A stretch of DNA of 12,141 nt, taken from assembly GCF_000721935.1 (NCBI RefSeq), contig NZ_KL585426.1, forward strand, positions 1 to 12,141, in the 5' to 3' direction. Made by a program: the position numbers and the translations under genes. Origin of the DNA: Streptomyces sp. NRRL WC-3549 (lineage in GTDB: Bacteria > Actinomycetota > Actinomycetes > Streptomycetales > Streptomycetaceae). The notes under the pieces are model-generated. The model was not told the DNA's origin. It saw only the letters and a list, made by a program, of their open reading frames with translations, and searched no databases. Below, one piece after another: positions 5,623 to 12,141 of the stretch; positions within the stretch are counted from its first letter, which is position 1, and each line of letters starts with the position of its first letter.

Positions 5623-8118
5623 TCACTGGGCTGCCGCCTTCCTGACCAGGTCGGCGGCGGCCGGGGTCGGGCCGCCGCCCTTGTACGTCACACGCCACAG
5701 CGCGGACTCGGAGTCGGAGGTGAAGAAGCCGCGCCCGTAGTCCAGGACGTAGAGCGAACCGTCCGGGGCGAACTTCCAGTCCATGAGGTTGCGGATGCCT
5801 TTCGCGCCCACCGGGATGATCTTCTTCAGCGACTCGGCGTGGACGGGCAGACCGCCCTTGCCGGCCGTCTTCGGGTCGGTGAGCACCGCGTGGCGCGGCT
5901 GGCTGTCGTCGTAGAAGTCGCCGACGAACCACTTGCCGTCCCAGTACGCGGGCCACTTGGCGGCGCTGTCGCTGTCCGCGTCGTAGCGGTAGACCGGGCC
6001 GTTCATGGTGGCCTGGCCGCCGCCCTTGAGCCAGGGCAGGAGTTCCTTCTGCTCCTCCACCTTGTAGCTCGGGACGCCGTTCTCGTCCCGCGGGTAGTCC
6101 ACGCCACCGCCCTGGGGGGAGTACCAGATGGTGTTGCCGGTCACCGGCGGCAGGTTGACCAGGCCGTCGTTGTTCGGCGACTCGTTCTTCGGCGCGTCGC
6201 AGTCGTACCAGCCCAGCGGCTTCGTCGGATCGGGGAGGTTGCGGTCGCGGTAGGGCTGCTTGTTGCCCATGCAGTACGGCCAGCCCTGGTTGCCTGCCTG
6301 GGTGATCGCGGCGAACGTGTCGTACTTGGCGGGGCCCCAGGTGGTGCTGGGCTCGCCGGCGTCCGGGCCGACCCAGCCCGCGTAGAGGGTGTCCGTCGCC
6401 GGGTCCACGGAGATCCGGGCCGGGTTGCGCACGCCCATCACGTAGATCTCGCCGCGGGTCTTGCCGCCGCCCTCGTCCGGCTCGTCGCCGGTGAAGAGGT
6501 TGCCCTTCGGCAGGGTGTAGGTGCCGTCGTCCTCGGGGTGGATCCGGAGGATCTTGCCGTTGAGGTTGTTGGTGTTGCCCGCGGTGCGGCGGGCGTCGGA
6601 GAAGGACACGCCCTTGAAGTTGGGCTCGGGGTTGTTCCCGGAGTAACCGTCGCTGAACTGCGACGAGTTGTTGTCACCGGTGGCGATGTAGAGGTTGCCC
6701 TTCGAGTCCCAGGCCATGCCGCCGCCCGCGTGGCAGCAGCTGTGGATCGGGACCGGCCAGTCCAGCAGCACCTTCTCCGAGGCCAGGTCCAGCTTGTCCG
6801 TCGCGTGGTCGAAGGTGAAGCGGGAGACCTGGCGCACCGCCATGTGCCGGTCGCGGTCGATCCTGGAGTGCGGTGTGTAGTGCAGGTAGACCCAGCCGTT
6901 CCTGGCGAAGTCCGGGTCCAGCTCGATACCGAGCAGGCCCTCCTCCACCTTGACCAGTTCGTCGCCGCCGCCCTTGTTGCCGAAGACGTCCAGCGTGCCG
7001 GCGAGGGTCACCTTCTTCGTCGCCGGGTCGTAGACGTGGATCTCGCCCTCGCCCCGGCCGATGTCCGGGTCGTTCCAGTCGGTGACCACCGGGACGCTGC
7101 TGTCCGTGCCGCCGCGTCCGATGTAGAAGATCCGCCCGTCGTCCGCGGTCACCAGGCCGTGCGGCTCGCCGATCTGGTCGTTCTGTCCGGGCTGGTTGGG
7201 CTGGGTGAGGCGCTCGGCCGTGTAGTTGGCGTCGATCGTCGCCGAGCAGTCGGCCTGCGAGGTACGGCTCGTCCAGGCCAGCGCGCCGCGCAGGTGGTCG
7301 CGGAAGTCCGTCTCGGCGAAGCTCGCCGCCGTGCCGCCCATGGCCGTGTAGAAGGACCGGCCGCCGTCGTAGTCACGGCACCAGGAGACCGGGTGGTCCC
7401 AGCCGTTGGCGCTCTTGCCCGGCGCGTACGTGAGCTCGCGGACCCGGGCCACGGTGTGGACCTTGCCGGAGGGGTTGTCCTTCCAGTTCATCCAGGTGTC
7501 CGGGCGCTTCCACTCCAGCGGCAGGTTCCTCGTCGCCGGGTGGAGCCGGTCGCCGACCTCCACCGTGGCGCGCTGGACGGCGCTCGGGCTGTCCGCCGTC
7601 GGGCGCGCCCCCACCAGGCCGGTGAACCAGTCGGAGTACGGCTCGGTGCGCGCCGCGTCGTGGATGCCGAGGAAACCGCCGCCCGCCTCCATGTACGCCT
7701 CCAGGCCCGCCTCCTGCTCCGGGTCCAGGACGTCGCCACCGCCGGTCAGGAAGACGACCGCGTTGAAGGTGCCGAGCTTCTTCTTGGTGAAGACCGCGGG
7801 GTCGTCGGTGGCGACGGTCTTGAAACGGCCCTCGGCCGGACCGCTGAGCCCGATCTTCTCGATGGCCGCGATGCCCGCGTCCACGGTGGGCGGTTCCTCG
7901 CCCGCCGACGCGTGGAAGACGAGCACCTTGACGTTCTCCCCGCCCGGCGGCGAGGGAAGGGACAACGTTGTCGCCATCCGCTCCTTCAGCCCCGGGTCCG
8001 GATAGGGCCTGGCGCTGGCGGCGTTGCTGCCGCCCAGCAGGGACGCGGTCAGTGCTCCGGCCGCCACGGCCGATGCGAGGCCGCGTCGTGATCTGGACCT
8101 GTGCGGTGTGCGCTGCAT
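5623..8118 (-). CDS. Secreted ThuA-domain / glucose-sorbosone dehydrogenase-like (PQQ-type beta-propeller) protein
   Basis: An 831-residue exported two-domain protein. The N-terminus has a twin-Arg-containing basic region (SRSRRG, 8-13), a hydrophobic stretch, and a likely cleavage near ASA-RPYP (about 37), so Sec or Tat export is likely. Residues about 63-285 are a ThuA-like class-I-amidotransferase-fold domain (KVLVFHA, VVFLTGGGD, GGGFLGIHDAA at 146-156). Residues about 318-812 are a glucose/sorbosone dehydrogenase propeller, a family that typically uses PQQ: EPHGLV, GLLGIELDPDF (394-404), CCHAGGGMAWDSKGNLYIATGD (461-482), NLNGKILRI, GVRNPARI (562-569), GNQGWPYC. The ATG at 8118 has AAGGAGG 13 nt upstream, somewhat far. 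Family members are linked to oxidation of sugars; substrate and cofactor cannot be read here. It is the first gene of a two-gene unit with the cupredoxin/DUF1080 gene and lies divergent to the laccase. Confidence 0.9.
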   Translation of the reverse strand: MQRTPHRSRSRRGLASAVAAGALTASLLGGSNAASARPYPDPGLKERMATTLSLPSPPGGENVKVLVFHASAGEEPPTVDAGIAAIEKIGLSGPAEGRFKTVATDDPAVFTKKKLGTFNAVVFLTGGGDVLDPEQEAGLEAYMEAGGGFLGIHDAARTEPYSDWFTGLVGARPTADSPSAVQRATVEVGDRLHPATRNLPLEWKRPDTWMNWKDNPSGKVHTVARVRELTYAPGKSANGWDHPVSWCRDYDGGRSFYTAMGGTAASFAETDFRDHLRGALAWTSRTSQADCSATIDANYTAERLTQPNQPGQNDQIGEPHGLVTADDGRIFYIGRGGTDSSVPVVTDWNDPDIGRGEGEIHVYDPATKKVTLAGTLDVFGNKGGGDELVKVEEGLLGIELDPDFARNGWVYLHYTPHSRIDRDRHMAVRQVSRFTFDHATDKLDLASEKVLLDWPVPIHSCCHAGGGMAWDSKGNLYIATGDNNSSQFSDGYSGNNPEPNFKGVSFSDARRTAGNTNNLNGKILRIHPEDDGTYTLPKGNLFTGDEPDEGGGKTRGEIYVMGVRNPARISVDPATDTLYAGWVGPDAGEPSTTWGPAKYDTFAAITQAGNQGWPYCMGNKQPYRDRNLPDPTKPLGWYDCDAPKNESPNNDGLVNLPPVTGNTIWYSPQGGGVDYPRDENGVPSYKVEEQKELLPWLKGGGQATMNGPVYRYDADSDSAAKWPAYWDGKWFVGDFYDDSQPRHAVLTDPKTAGKGGLPVHAESLKKIIPVGAKGIRNLMDWKFAPDGSLYVLDYGRGFFTSDSESALWRVTYKGGGPTPAAADLVRKAAAQ

Positions 8119-8157
8119 GTGGTCACCCACCCCTCCTTGGTCGCTTCCTGGGTCACG

Positions 8158-8185
8158 GCGCTTGTCGTGCTCACTGCGACAGCGC
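8158..8185. promoter_or_regulatory. Imperfect inverted repeat at the start of the ThuA/dehydrogenase transcript
   Basis: GCGCTTGTCG (8158-8167) and CGACAGCGC (8177-8185) are inverted copies except for one bulged base, with a 9-nt loop. The repeat begins about 40 nt before the ThuA gene start and reaches the predicted transcription start of the promoter at 8189-8217. It could be an operator or a 5' UTR hairpin. Confidence 0.4.
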
Positions 8186-8188
8186 ATG

Positions 8189-8217
8189 AAGCTAGACCTC
8201 TTTTCGCGGTACGCCAA
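8189..8217 (-). promoter_or_regulatory. Candidate housekeeping-type promoter of the ThuA/dehydrogenase operon
   Basis: On the minus strand TTGGCG (8217-8212) and TAGCTT (8194-8189) are separated by exactly 17 nt, close to the TTGACa / TAgnnT pattern of the main Streptomyces sigma factor. The predicted start is near 8182, giving a 5' UTR of about 64 nt that carries an inverted repeat (8158-8185). Confidence 0.5.
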
Positions 8218-8270
8218 TAGGTACGGCAGCAATCCGACGAACTTTGTCCTGAGTGTGGATAAACGAAGAT

Positions 8271-8287
8271 CACGCGGCTACCGTGTG
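8271..8287. promoter_or_regulatory. 7-3-7 inverted repeat upstream of the laccase gene
   Basis: CACGCGG-CTA-CCGTGTG is an inverted repeat with one mismatch, 53 nt before the laccase ATG. It includes TACCGT (8279-8284), a possible TANNNT -10 element, though no good -35 is seen. A protein bound here would be placed to block laccase transcription. The XRE-cupin regulator encoded downstream is an obvious candidate, but nothing in the sequence proves it. Confidence 0.4.
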
Positions 8288-8340
8288 GGCCGTCCCGAGG
8301 AAAGGCCCGTCAGTTTCCGTTGTGCAGTGGGGAGTTCGTC

Positions 8341-9336
8341 ATGGACCGAAGGACCTTCAACCGGCGGATGCTGGTGGGCGGCGGCGTGGCTGCGGCGACC
8401 GGGGTGACATCGATGTCGCTGGGCGCGGTGCAGGCCACCCCCGCCCAGGCGGCGGTGGTGGATCCGCCCAGGACCGCCCCGGCGGGTGGCGCGGTGCGCC
8501 ACCTCACGATGTACGCCGAGAAGCTGCCGGACGGCTCACTGGGCTACGGCCTGGAGAAGGGCAAGGCGTCGGTCCCCGGGCCCCTGATCGAGATCAACGA
8601 GGGCGACACCCTGCACATCGAGTTCCACAACCTCACCGACGGCGACGCCAGCCTGCACGTCCACGGGGTCGACTACGACATCGCGAGCGACGGCACCCGT
8701 ATGAACCGCAGCCACGTCGAACCGGGCGGCAGCCGTACGTACACCTGGCGCACCCACGCCCCCGGCCGCCGGAAGGACGGCACCTGGCAGGCGGGCAGCG
8801 CAGGTTACTGGCACTACCACGACCACGTCGTCGGCACCGACCACGGCACCGGCGGCATCCGCAAGGGGCTCTACGGGCCGCTCGTCGTCCGGCGCAAGGG
8901 GGACGTCCTGCCGGACCGGACGATCACCATCGTCTTCAACGACATGACGATCAACAACGCCGCGGCGGGTCCCGACTTCGAGGCGACGGTCGGCGACCGG
9001 GTCGAGGTCGTGATGATCACGCACGGCGAGTACTACCACACCTTCCACATCCACGGACACCGCTGGGCGGACAACCGGACCGGCCTGCTCACCGGCCCCG
9101 ACGACCCGAGCCGGGTGGTGGACACGAAGATCTGCGGACCGGCCGACTCGTTCGGTTTCCAGATCATCGCGGGCGAGCACGTGGGGGCCGGCGCGTGGAT
9201 GTACCACTGCCATGTACAGAGCCACTCGGACATGGGCATGGCCGGGCTGCTGCTGGTCGCCAAGGCGGACGGCACGGTCCCCGGCTACGACCCGTCGCAC
9301 CACACGGCCGGTACAGCGGGGGAGCACGCCCACTGA
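8341..9336 (+). CDS. epoA: Small two-domain laccase (SLAC/EpoA-type multicopper oxidase)
   Basis: A 331-residue multicopper oxidase closely resembling the small laccase of S. coelicolor and EpoA of S. griseus. It oxidises phenolic or other one-electron donors and reduces O2 to water outside the cell; the family is active as a trimer. A Tat signal is visible (DRRTFNRRM followed by a hydrophobic stretch to about residue 37). Copper ligands are complete: HVH (106, 108), HYH (158, 160), H233 with HIH (236, 238), and HCH (289-291) with H295 and axial M300. The type 1 site is therefore H233, C290, H295, M300, and the rest form the trinuclear centre. Y112 matches the tyrosine near the trinuclear centre discussed for SLAC. 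ATG 8341 has GGGGAG (8329-8334) 6 nt upstream. The C-terminus is His-rich (320, 321, 329, 331). It lies divergent to the ThuA/dehydrogenase operon and convergent, 7 bp apart, to the XRE-cupin gene. Confidence 0.97.
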   Translation: MDRRTFNRRMLVGGGVAAATGVTSMSLGAVQATPAQAAVVDPPRTAPAGGAVRHLTMYAEKLPDGSLGYGLEKGKASVPGPLIEINEGDTLHIEFHNLTDGDASLHVHGVDYDIASDGTRMNRSHVEPGGSRTYTWRTHAPGRRKDGTWQAGSAGYWHYHDHVVGTDHGTGGIRKGLYGPLVVRRKGDVLPDRTITIVFNDMTINNAAAGPDFEATVGDRVEVVMITHGEYYHTFHIHGHRWADNRTGLLTGPDDPSRVVDTKICGPADSFGFQIIAGEHVGAGAWMYHCHVQSHSDMGMAGLLLVAKADGTVPGYDPSHHTAGTAGEHAH

Positions 9337-9343
9337 CACGGGC

Positions 9344-9919
9344 TCAACGCTCCCGGGGTCCCGCGGCCAGGTGGGACCGACGGGCCTCCCGGTCGAAGAT
9401 GCCCAGCATGTCGGCCGGGCCGCCCGAGGCGCCCACGGCGTGCGGCAGCATGGTCGGGAACTCCGCGGCCTGTCCGGTCTCCACCAGCAGTCTGCGTTCC
9501 CCCAGGAGCAGCACGACCGTTCCGGAGAGCACCGTGAACCACTCCCGTCCGGGATGCGCCTTGAGGGCCGAGGGGCCTTCGGGAGGCGGGCCCACCAGGC
9601 GCATCCGGGCCACCGTCACCCCCGGCTCGTCGCGCAGGGTCCACAGGGTCGCCCCGCGCGCGTGGTCGTGCACGGGCTGCGAGACGACGTCGTCGGAGGC
9701 GGTCTCGACGAGCTGGTCCAGTGAGGTGCCCAGGGCCCGGGCGATCGCCGTGAGCTGGTCGAGCGCGATCCTGCGGTGCCCGGTCTCGATCCGGCTGAGC
9801 GTGGAGGGGCTGAGGTGGCACCGGGCGGCCAGGTCGTCGAGCGACCAGCCGTGAGCGGCGCGCAGGGCGCGGACGCGCTTGCGTACGAGGCCGTCGAGGT
9901 CGCTGCTTTCTTGCGTCAT
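9344..9919 (-). CDS. XRE-family transcriptional regulator with C-terminal cupin domain
   Basis: A 191-residue cytoplasmic DNA-binding protein. Residues about 11-71 are an XRE helix-turn-helix (LDDLAARCHLSPSTLSRIETG at 28-48 is the core). Residues about 85-180 form a cupin-like small-molecule or metal-binding domain (AHPGREWFTVLSG, then LPHAVGASGG with H160). This layout is common for actinobacterial regulators that sense a small ligand and control neighbouring genes. The start at 9919 was chosen because the helix-turn-helix follows it directly; a longer frame to 10039 would run into the divergent methyltransferase. No Shine-Dalgarno is present, while TAAGCT lies 7 nt upstream, so the mRNA is probably leaderless. 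Likely targets are the divergent methyltransferase, itself, and possibly the convergent laccase; these are inferred from position only. Confidence 0.9.
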   Translation of the reverse strand: MTQESSDLDGLVRKRVRALRAAHGWSLDDLAARCHLSPSTLSRIETGHRRIALDQLTAIARALGTSLDQLVETASDDVVSQPVHDHARGATLWTLRDEPGVTVARMRLVGPPPEGPSALKAHPGREWFTVLSGTVVLLLGERRLLVETGQAAEFPTMLPHAVGASGGPADMLGIFDREARRSHLAAGPRER

Positions 9920-9926
9920 GAGCAAG

Positions 9927-9959
9927 AGCTTATGCGTGGGCCGCAAAGTCCCGTACGGT
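9927..9959. promoter_or_regulatory. Overlapping divergent promoters with leaderless-type -10 elements
   Basis: TAAGCT (9932-9927, minus strand) lies 7 nt before the regulator ATG, and TACGGT (9954-9959, plus) lies 7 nt before the methyltransferase ATG. Both fit TANNNT and the spacing expected when transcription starts at the A of ATG. Neither gene has a Shine-Dalgarno. The -35 area of the methyltransferase promoter would fall on the regulator's -10, so the two polymerases would compete. CCGTACGG (9951-9958) is an 8-bp palindrome over the plus -10. Confidence 0.55.
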
Positions 9960-9966
9960 CGGTCCC

Positions 9967-10881
9967 ATGGCACATTCCCCCTCGCACCCGCACACCCCCG
10001 GCGACCACCGGCACGGCCACGCACACTCCGAGCACGCACACCCCGATCACGGCGGTGGCCAGGAGGAGGGCCTCGCCCACCTGCTCGACCTCGACGCGGA
10101 GCTGTTCGCCCCGTACCGGGCCCGAGTGCTGGACCGGATCGCCGACCGGACGGGCGGCTCTCCCGGCCGGATCGTCGACCTCGGCGCGGGGACCGGCACC
10201 GGTACGTTCGCCCTGCTGGAGCGGTTTCCCGCAGCCCGGGTCACCGCGGTCGACACCTCGCCCGACATGCTGGACCGGCTCACCGCCGCCGCACGTGAGC
10301 GCGGCCTCGCCGACCGGCTGAGCACCCTGGAGGCGGACGCCGCCGAGGGGCTGCCCGGCCTCGCGGGCGCCGACCTCGTCTGGGCGTCGGCCGCCCTCCA
10401 CCATTTCGGCGACCCCGCCGCCTCGCTCGCCGCCATCCGGGCGGCACTGCGCCCGGGCGGACTGCTGGCCGTCGCCGAGATGGACGGCGTGCCGCGGTTC
10501 CTGCCCGACGACGCCGTACCGGAGCGGCCGGGCCTGGAGGGCCGCCTCCGCTCGGCGCTGGACGCGCTGCACACCGAGCAGGTCCCGCACCTGGGGGACG
10601 ACTGGGGAGCACACCTGGCGGAGGCCGGGTTCGCCGTCGAACTCGCACACGCCGAGGACCTGGAGCTGCGCGCCCCGCTGCCCGAGGGGGCCGGCCTGTA
10701 CGCCCATCTCGCACTCGGCCGTATCGCGGGTGCCCTTGAAGGGAGCATCGCCGACGAGGACCTGGCGGCGCTCCGCACCCTCCTGGACGGAGGGCGGTAC
10801 GACGTACGCCACCGCGACGACCTCGTCGTGCGCTCCCGGCGCGAACTGTGGGTGGCCCGCCGACCCGAGGGCGGTGCCTGA
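9967..10881 (+). CDS. Class I SAM-dependent methyltransferase with His-rich N-terminus
   Basis: A 304-residue Rossmann-fold methyltransferase. SAM motif I is IVDLGAGTGTGT (69-80), the acidic end of strand 2 is D96 (VTAVDTSPDML), and later motifs are DLVWASAALHHF (136-147) and LRPGGLLAVAE (161-171), a UbiE/Methyltransf_11-like set. The acceptor substrate cannot be told. The first 28 residues contain 10 His alternating with small or polar residues, which suggests metal binding (for instance Ni, Cu or Zn) or a charge-dependent tail; it precedes the fold and is not part of the catalytic domain. ATG 9967 has no Shine-Dalgarno but has a TACGGT -10 element 7 nt away, so it is probably leaderless. 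It is divergent from the XRE-cupin gene, its likely regulator. A GC hairpin follows the stop. Confidence 0.9.
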   Translation: MAHSPSHPHTPGDHRHGHAHSEHAHPDHGGGQEEGLAHLLDLDAELFAPYRARVLDRIADRTGGSPGRIVDLGAGTGTGTFALLERFPAARVTAVDTSPDMLDRLTAAARERGLADRLSTLEADAAEGLPGLAGADLVWASAALHHFGDPAASLAAIRAALRPGGLLAVAEMDGVPRFLPDDAVPERPGLEGRLRSALDALHTEQVPHLGDDWGAHLAEAGFAVELAHAEDLELRAPLPEGAGLYAHLALGRIAGALEGSIADEDLAALRTLLDGGRYDVRHRDDLVVRSRRELWVARRPEGGA

Positions 10882-10890
10882 GGGAGGCCC

Positions 10891-10905
10891 CGGGGGCGGC
10901 CCCCG
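10891..10905 (+). terminator. GC hairpin after the methyltransferase gene
   Basis: CGGGGG-CGG-CCCCCG is a perfect 6-3-6 hairpin starting 9 nt past the methyltransferase stop. No T-run follows, which is frequent for Streptomyces terminators. It separates the methyltransferase from the VOC gene, whose own promoter should lie in the remaining ~145 bp; none is clear there. Confidence 0.5.
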
Positions 10906-11049
10906 CAACTTACGGGAGCCGTCCCCCGCGCGAACTGCGACGGACGGCGGCCGGTGCCAGACTCGAAGAAAAGGGACATTCCGGTGCCCTCCATGCCTAT
11001 CAGCAGAGCGCGCGGCGGGGGAGAACGCGGCTCGCCGAAGGAGCACATC

Positions 11050-11847
11050 ATGCTCGACCCAGCCTTCGAGACCGGCGCCCCCAACTGGACCGACCTGGGC
11101 ACCCCCGACGTCGACGCCGCCACGGAGTTCTACCGCGGCCTCTTCGGCTGGGAACTGGTGCGCGGCGGCCCGGAGACCGGCGGATACGGCATGTACCAGC
11201 TGCGCGGCAAGACGGTCGCCGGCGTCATGACCGTGCCCCAGGACCAGGGGAAGCCCGCGTGGTCGGTCTACTTCCAGACCCCCGACGCCGAGGCCACGGC
11301 CAGGACGGTGGAGCAGGCCGGCGGCACCGCGGCGTTCCCGCCGATGGACGTCCTGGAGTACGGGCGGATGGGCGGCTTCACCGACAACTCCGGGGCCTAC
11401 TTCGGAGTCTGGCAGCCGGGGACGAACACCGGACTCGGCATGATCATGGAGCCGGGATCCCTGATCTGGTGCGAGCTGTACACCCCGGACGTGCCGGCGG
11501 CCGCCGCCTTCTTCCAGACCGTCTTCGGCTGGCAGACCGAGTCCATGGACTTCGCCGGCGGTTCGTACACCATGGTCCGCCCGGCGGGCGGCAAGGGAGC
11601 CGACTCGACCTTCGGCGGTCTCGTGCCCCTCGAATCCGCCCCGGGAGGTACCTCCGCCGGACCGCGCTGGCTGCCGTACTTCCACGTCGAGGACTGCGAC
11701 CAGGCGGCCGCCGACGTCGAACGGCTCGGTGGCACGGTCACACAACCGGCCACGGACATCCCGGACGTCGGCCGGGTCGCCACCTTCACCGATCCCGCGG
11801 GCGCGGCGTTCTCGGTGATCAAGCCCGCGCCGATGGAGCGGGGCTGA
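11050..11847 (+). CDS. Two-domain VOC family protein (glyoxalase/bleomycin-resistance fold, Cfp30B-like)
   Basis: A 265-residue protein made of two vicinal-oxygen-chelate domains, about 8-125 and 135-260. Each begins W(T/C)(D/E)LxTPDV and has an FY/FF-x4-FGW stretch (NWTDLGTPDVDAATEFYRGL at 12-31; IWCELYTPDVPAAAAFFQTV at 139-158) and a closing DxxGAxFxV strand. The layout resembles M. tuberculosis Cfp30B/Rv0577 and Streptomyces proteins often labelled hydroxylase. Paired VOC folds bind a metal or small ligand, but many of this subgroup lack proven catalysis, so no reaction is assigned. ATG 11050 was chosen for its strong site AAGGAG (11038-11043), 6 nt upstream, and the start of the conserved fold; the frame itself extends to 10954. 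No signal peptide, so cytoplasmic. Transcribed after the methyltransferase but separated by 168 bp and a hairpin. Confidence 0.9.
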   Translation: MLDPAFETGAPNWTDLGTPDVDAATEFYRGLFGWELVRGGPETGGYGMYQLRGKTVAGVMTVPQDQGKPAWSVYFQTPDAEATARTVEQAGGTAAFPPMDVLEYGRMGGFTDNSGAYFGVWQPGTNTGLGMIMEPGSLIWCELYTPDVPAAAAFFQTVFGWQTESMDFAGGSYTMVRPAGGKGADSTFGGLVPLESAPGGTSAGPRWLPYFHVEDCDQAAADVERLGGTVTQPATDIPDVGRVATFTDPAGAAFSVIKPAPMERG

Positions 11848-11913
11848 CCGGCGCGGACCGGTCGTCGACGGTTCGTTGATCACCTGTTTATCCGGAACGG
11901 GCACCGTGGGCCC

Positions 11914-12141
11914 ATGCCCATAAACACCGTGACCGAAGACCCGCTCGCCTGGCAGGAGACCGCGCTCTGCGCCCAAGCCGGGCCCGAGTTCTTCTTCCCG
12001 GCGCCGGGCAGCTCGACCCGTGAGGCGAAGCAGCTCTGCGGCGCCTGTGAGGGAAGGGTGGCCTGCCTGGAGTACGCCCTCGCCCACGACGAGCGTTTCG
12101 GCGTCTGGGGAGGGCTCTCCGAGAAGGAGCGGGAGCGGCTG
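11914..12141 (+). CDS. WhiB-like (Wbl) iron-sulfur regulator, 3' end outside window
   Basis: The first 76 residues of a WhiB-like transcription factor; the frame is open to the window edge and few residues should be missing. The four cluster-binding cysteines are C19 (ALCAQ), C42 and C45 (LCGAC) and C51 (VACLEYAL), with the usual CxxC-x5-C spacing. They are followed by the family beta-turn FGVWGGL (62-68) and the start of the charged C-terminal DNA-binding region. Wbl proteins hold a [4Fe-4S] cluster, bind the main sigma factor and control development, redox response or antibiotic traits. No Shine-Dalgarno precedes ATG 11914. The position near the laccase cluster recalls S. coelicolor wblH, from memory and unchecked, so no symbol is given. 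Confidence 0.93.
   Translation, partial: MPINTVTEDPLAWQETALCAQAGPEFFFPAPGSSTREAKQLCGACEGRVACLEYALAHDERFGVWGGLSEKERERL

Larger units (their letters stand above)
3396..5626 (-). pseudogene. Secreted cupredoxin / triple Ig-like repeat / DUF1080 (3-keto-disaccharide hydrolase) protein, frameshifted
   Basis: With one base restored near 5003-5005 this would be a 743-residue secreted protein. Parts in order: signal peptide or anchor (about 16-37); cupredoxin domain (about 48-153) with a complete type 1 copper site, H91 in MPHTLTF and C137, H142, M145 in YHCTIPGHLSM; three Ig-like/OmpL47-type repeats (about 159-437); a helical linker with two Cys; and a C-terminal DUF1080 concanavalin-like domain (about 535-743, from YRKLFDGT to YRDIRVKEL). 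DUF1080 proteins are known as 3-keto-disaccharide hydrolases. The GTG start overlaps the stop of the ThuA/dehydrogenase gene (GTGA), indicating translational coupling. The frame breaks at residue G208: as read, the upstream frame yields Arg/Pro-rich nonsense to a stop at 4781. The downstream frame is fully coherent, so a sequencing error or very recent mutation is likely. Confidence 0.85.

Noticed and set aside
5839-8091. Long plus-strand open frame of about 750 codons opposite the ThuA/dehydrogenase gene
   Set aside because: It is the antisense shadow of a gene with clear domains; its composition is Val/Arg/Ala-rich without recognisable motifs, as expected in GC-rich DNA.
11856-11863. GACCGGTC palindrome after the VOC gene as a terminator
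   Set aside because: An 8-bp palindrome cannot form a useful hairpin and no longer stem is visible; short palindromes are common in such DNA.
9916-12087. Minus-strand open frame of over 700 codons opposite the methyltransferase, VOC and WhiB-like genes
   Set aside because: Three genes with clear families and codon bias lie on the other strand; this frame shows no domain.

Overview
The window looks like a Streptomyces (or close actinomycete) chromosome segment. Base composition is very GC-rich with strong third-position G/C, GTG starts and GTGA/ATGA overlaps occur, no TTA codon was noticed inside a gene, and it carries a small two-domain laccase (SLAC/EpoA type) and a WhiB-like protein, both hallmarks of the group. 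From memory, the set of laccase, NHEJ-type polymerase, ATP-dependent ligase and Wbl gene resembles the S. coelicolor SCO6707-SCO6715 neighbourhood; this was not checked.

Layout. Bases 1-125 hold the Pro/Asp/Thr-rich C-terminal tail of an unidentified plus-strand gene. An ATP-dependent DNA ligase (130-1191, minus) and a stand-alone LigD-type polymerase/primase (1286-2305, plus) then diverge from a 94-bp control region; together they are a two-gene version of LigD. The polymerase gene overlaps by ATGA a YhgE/Pip-like membrane protein (2302-3381), which runs tail-to-tail into a minus-strand pair. That pair consists of a secreted ThuA plus glucose/sorbosone-dehydrogenase-like enzyme (5623-8118) and, overlapping it by GTGA, a secreted cupredoxin / three Ig-like repeats / DUF1080 protein (3396-5626). 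The second gene has a one-base deletion near 5003-5005, inside its first repeat.

A 222-bp divergent control region with two inverted repeats separates this pair from the Tat-exported laccase (8341-9336, plus). The laccase converges on an XRE-cupin regulator (9344-9919, minus). The regulator diverges over 47 bp from a His-rich SAM methyltransferase (9967-10881, plus); both of those starts look leaderless. A two-domain VOC protein (11050-11847) and a WhiB-like gene cut by the window end (11914-12141) complete the segment.

How the genes may work together. The ligase and polymerase should act in non-homologous end joining, although no Ku gene is visible. The ThuA/dehydrogenase protein, the cupredoxin/DUF1080 protein and the divergent copper laccase could form an extracytoplasmic oxidative sugar-processing module (dehydrogenase to cupredoxin to laccase/O2, with DUF1080 acting on 3-keto sugars). 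That electron route is inference. No tRNA, rRNA, CRISPR array or insertion sequence was seen, and there is no gene-free stretch longer than 300 bases.
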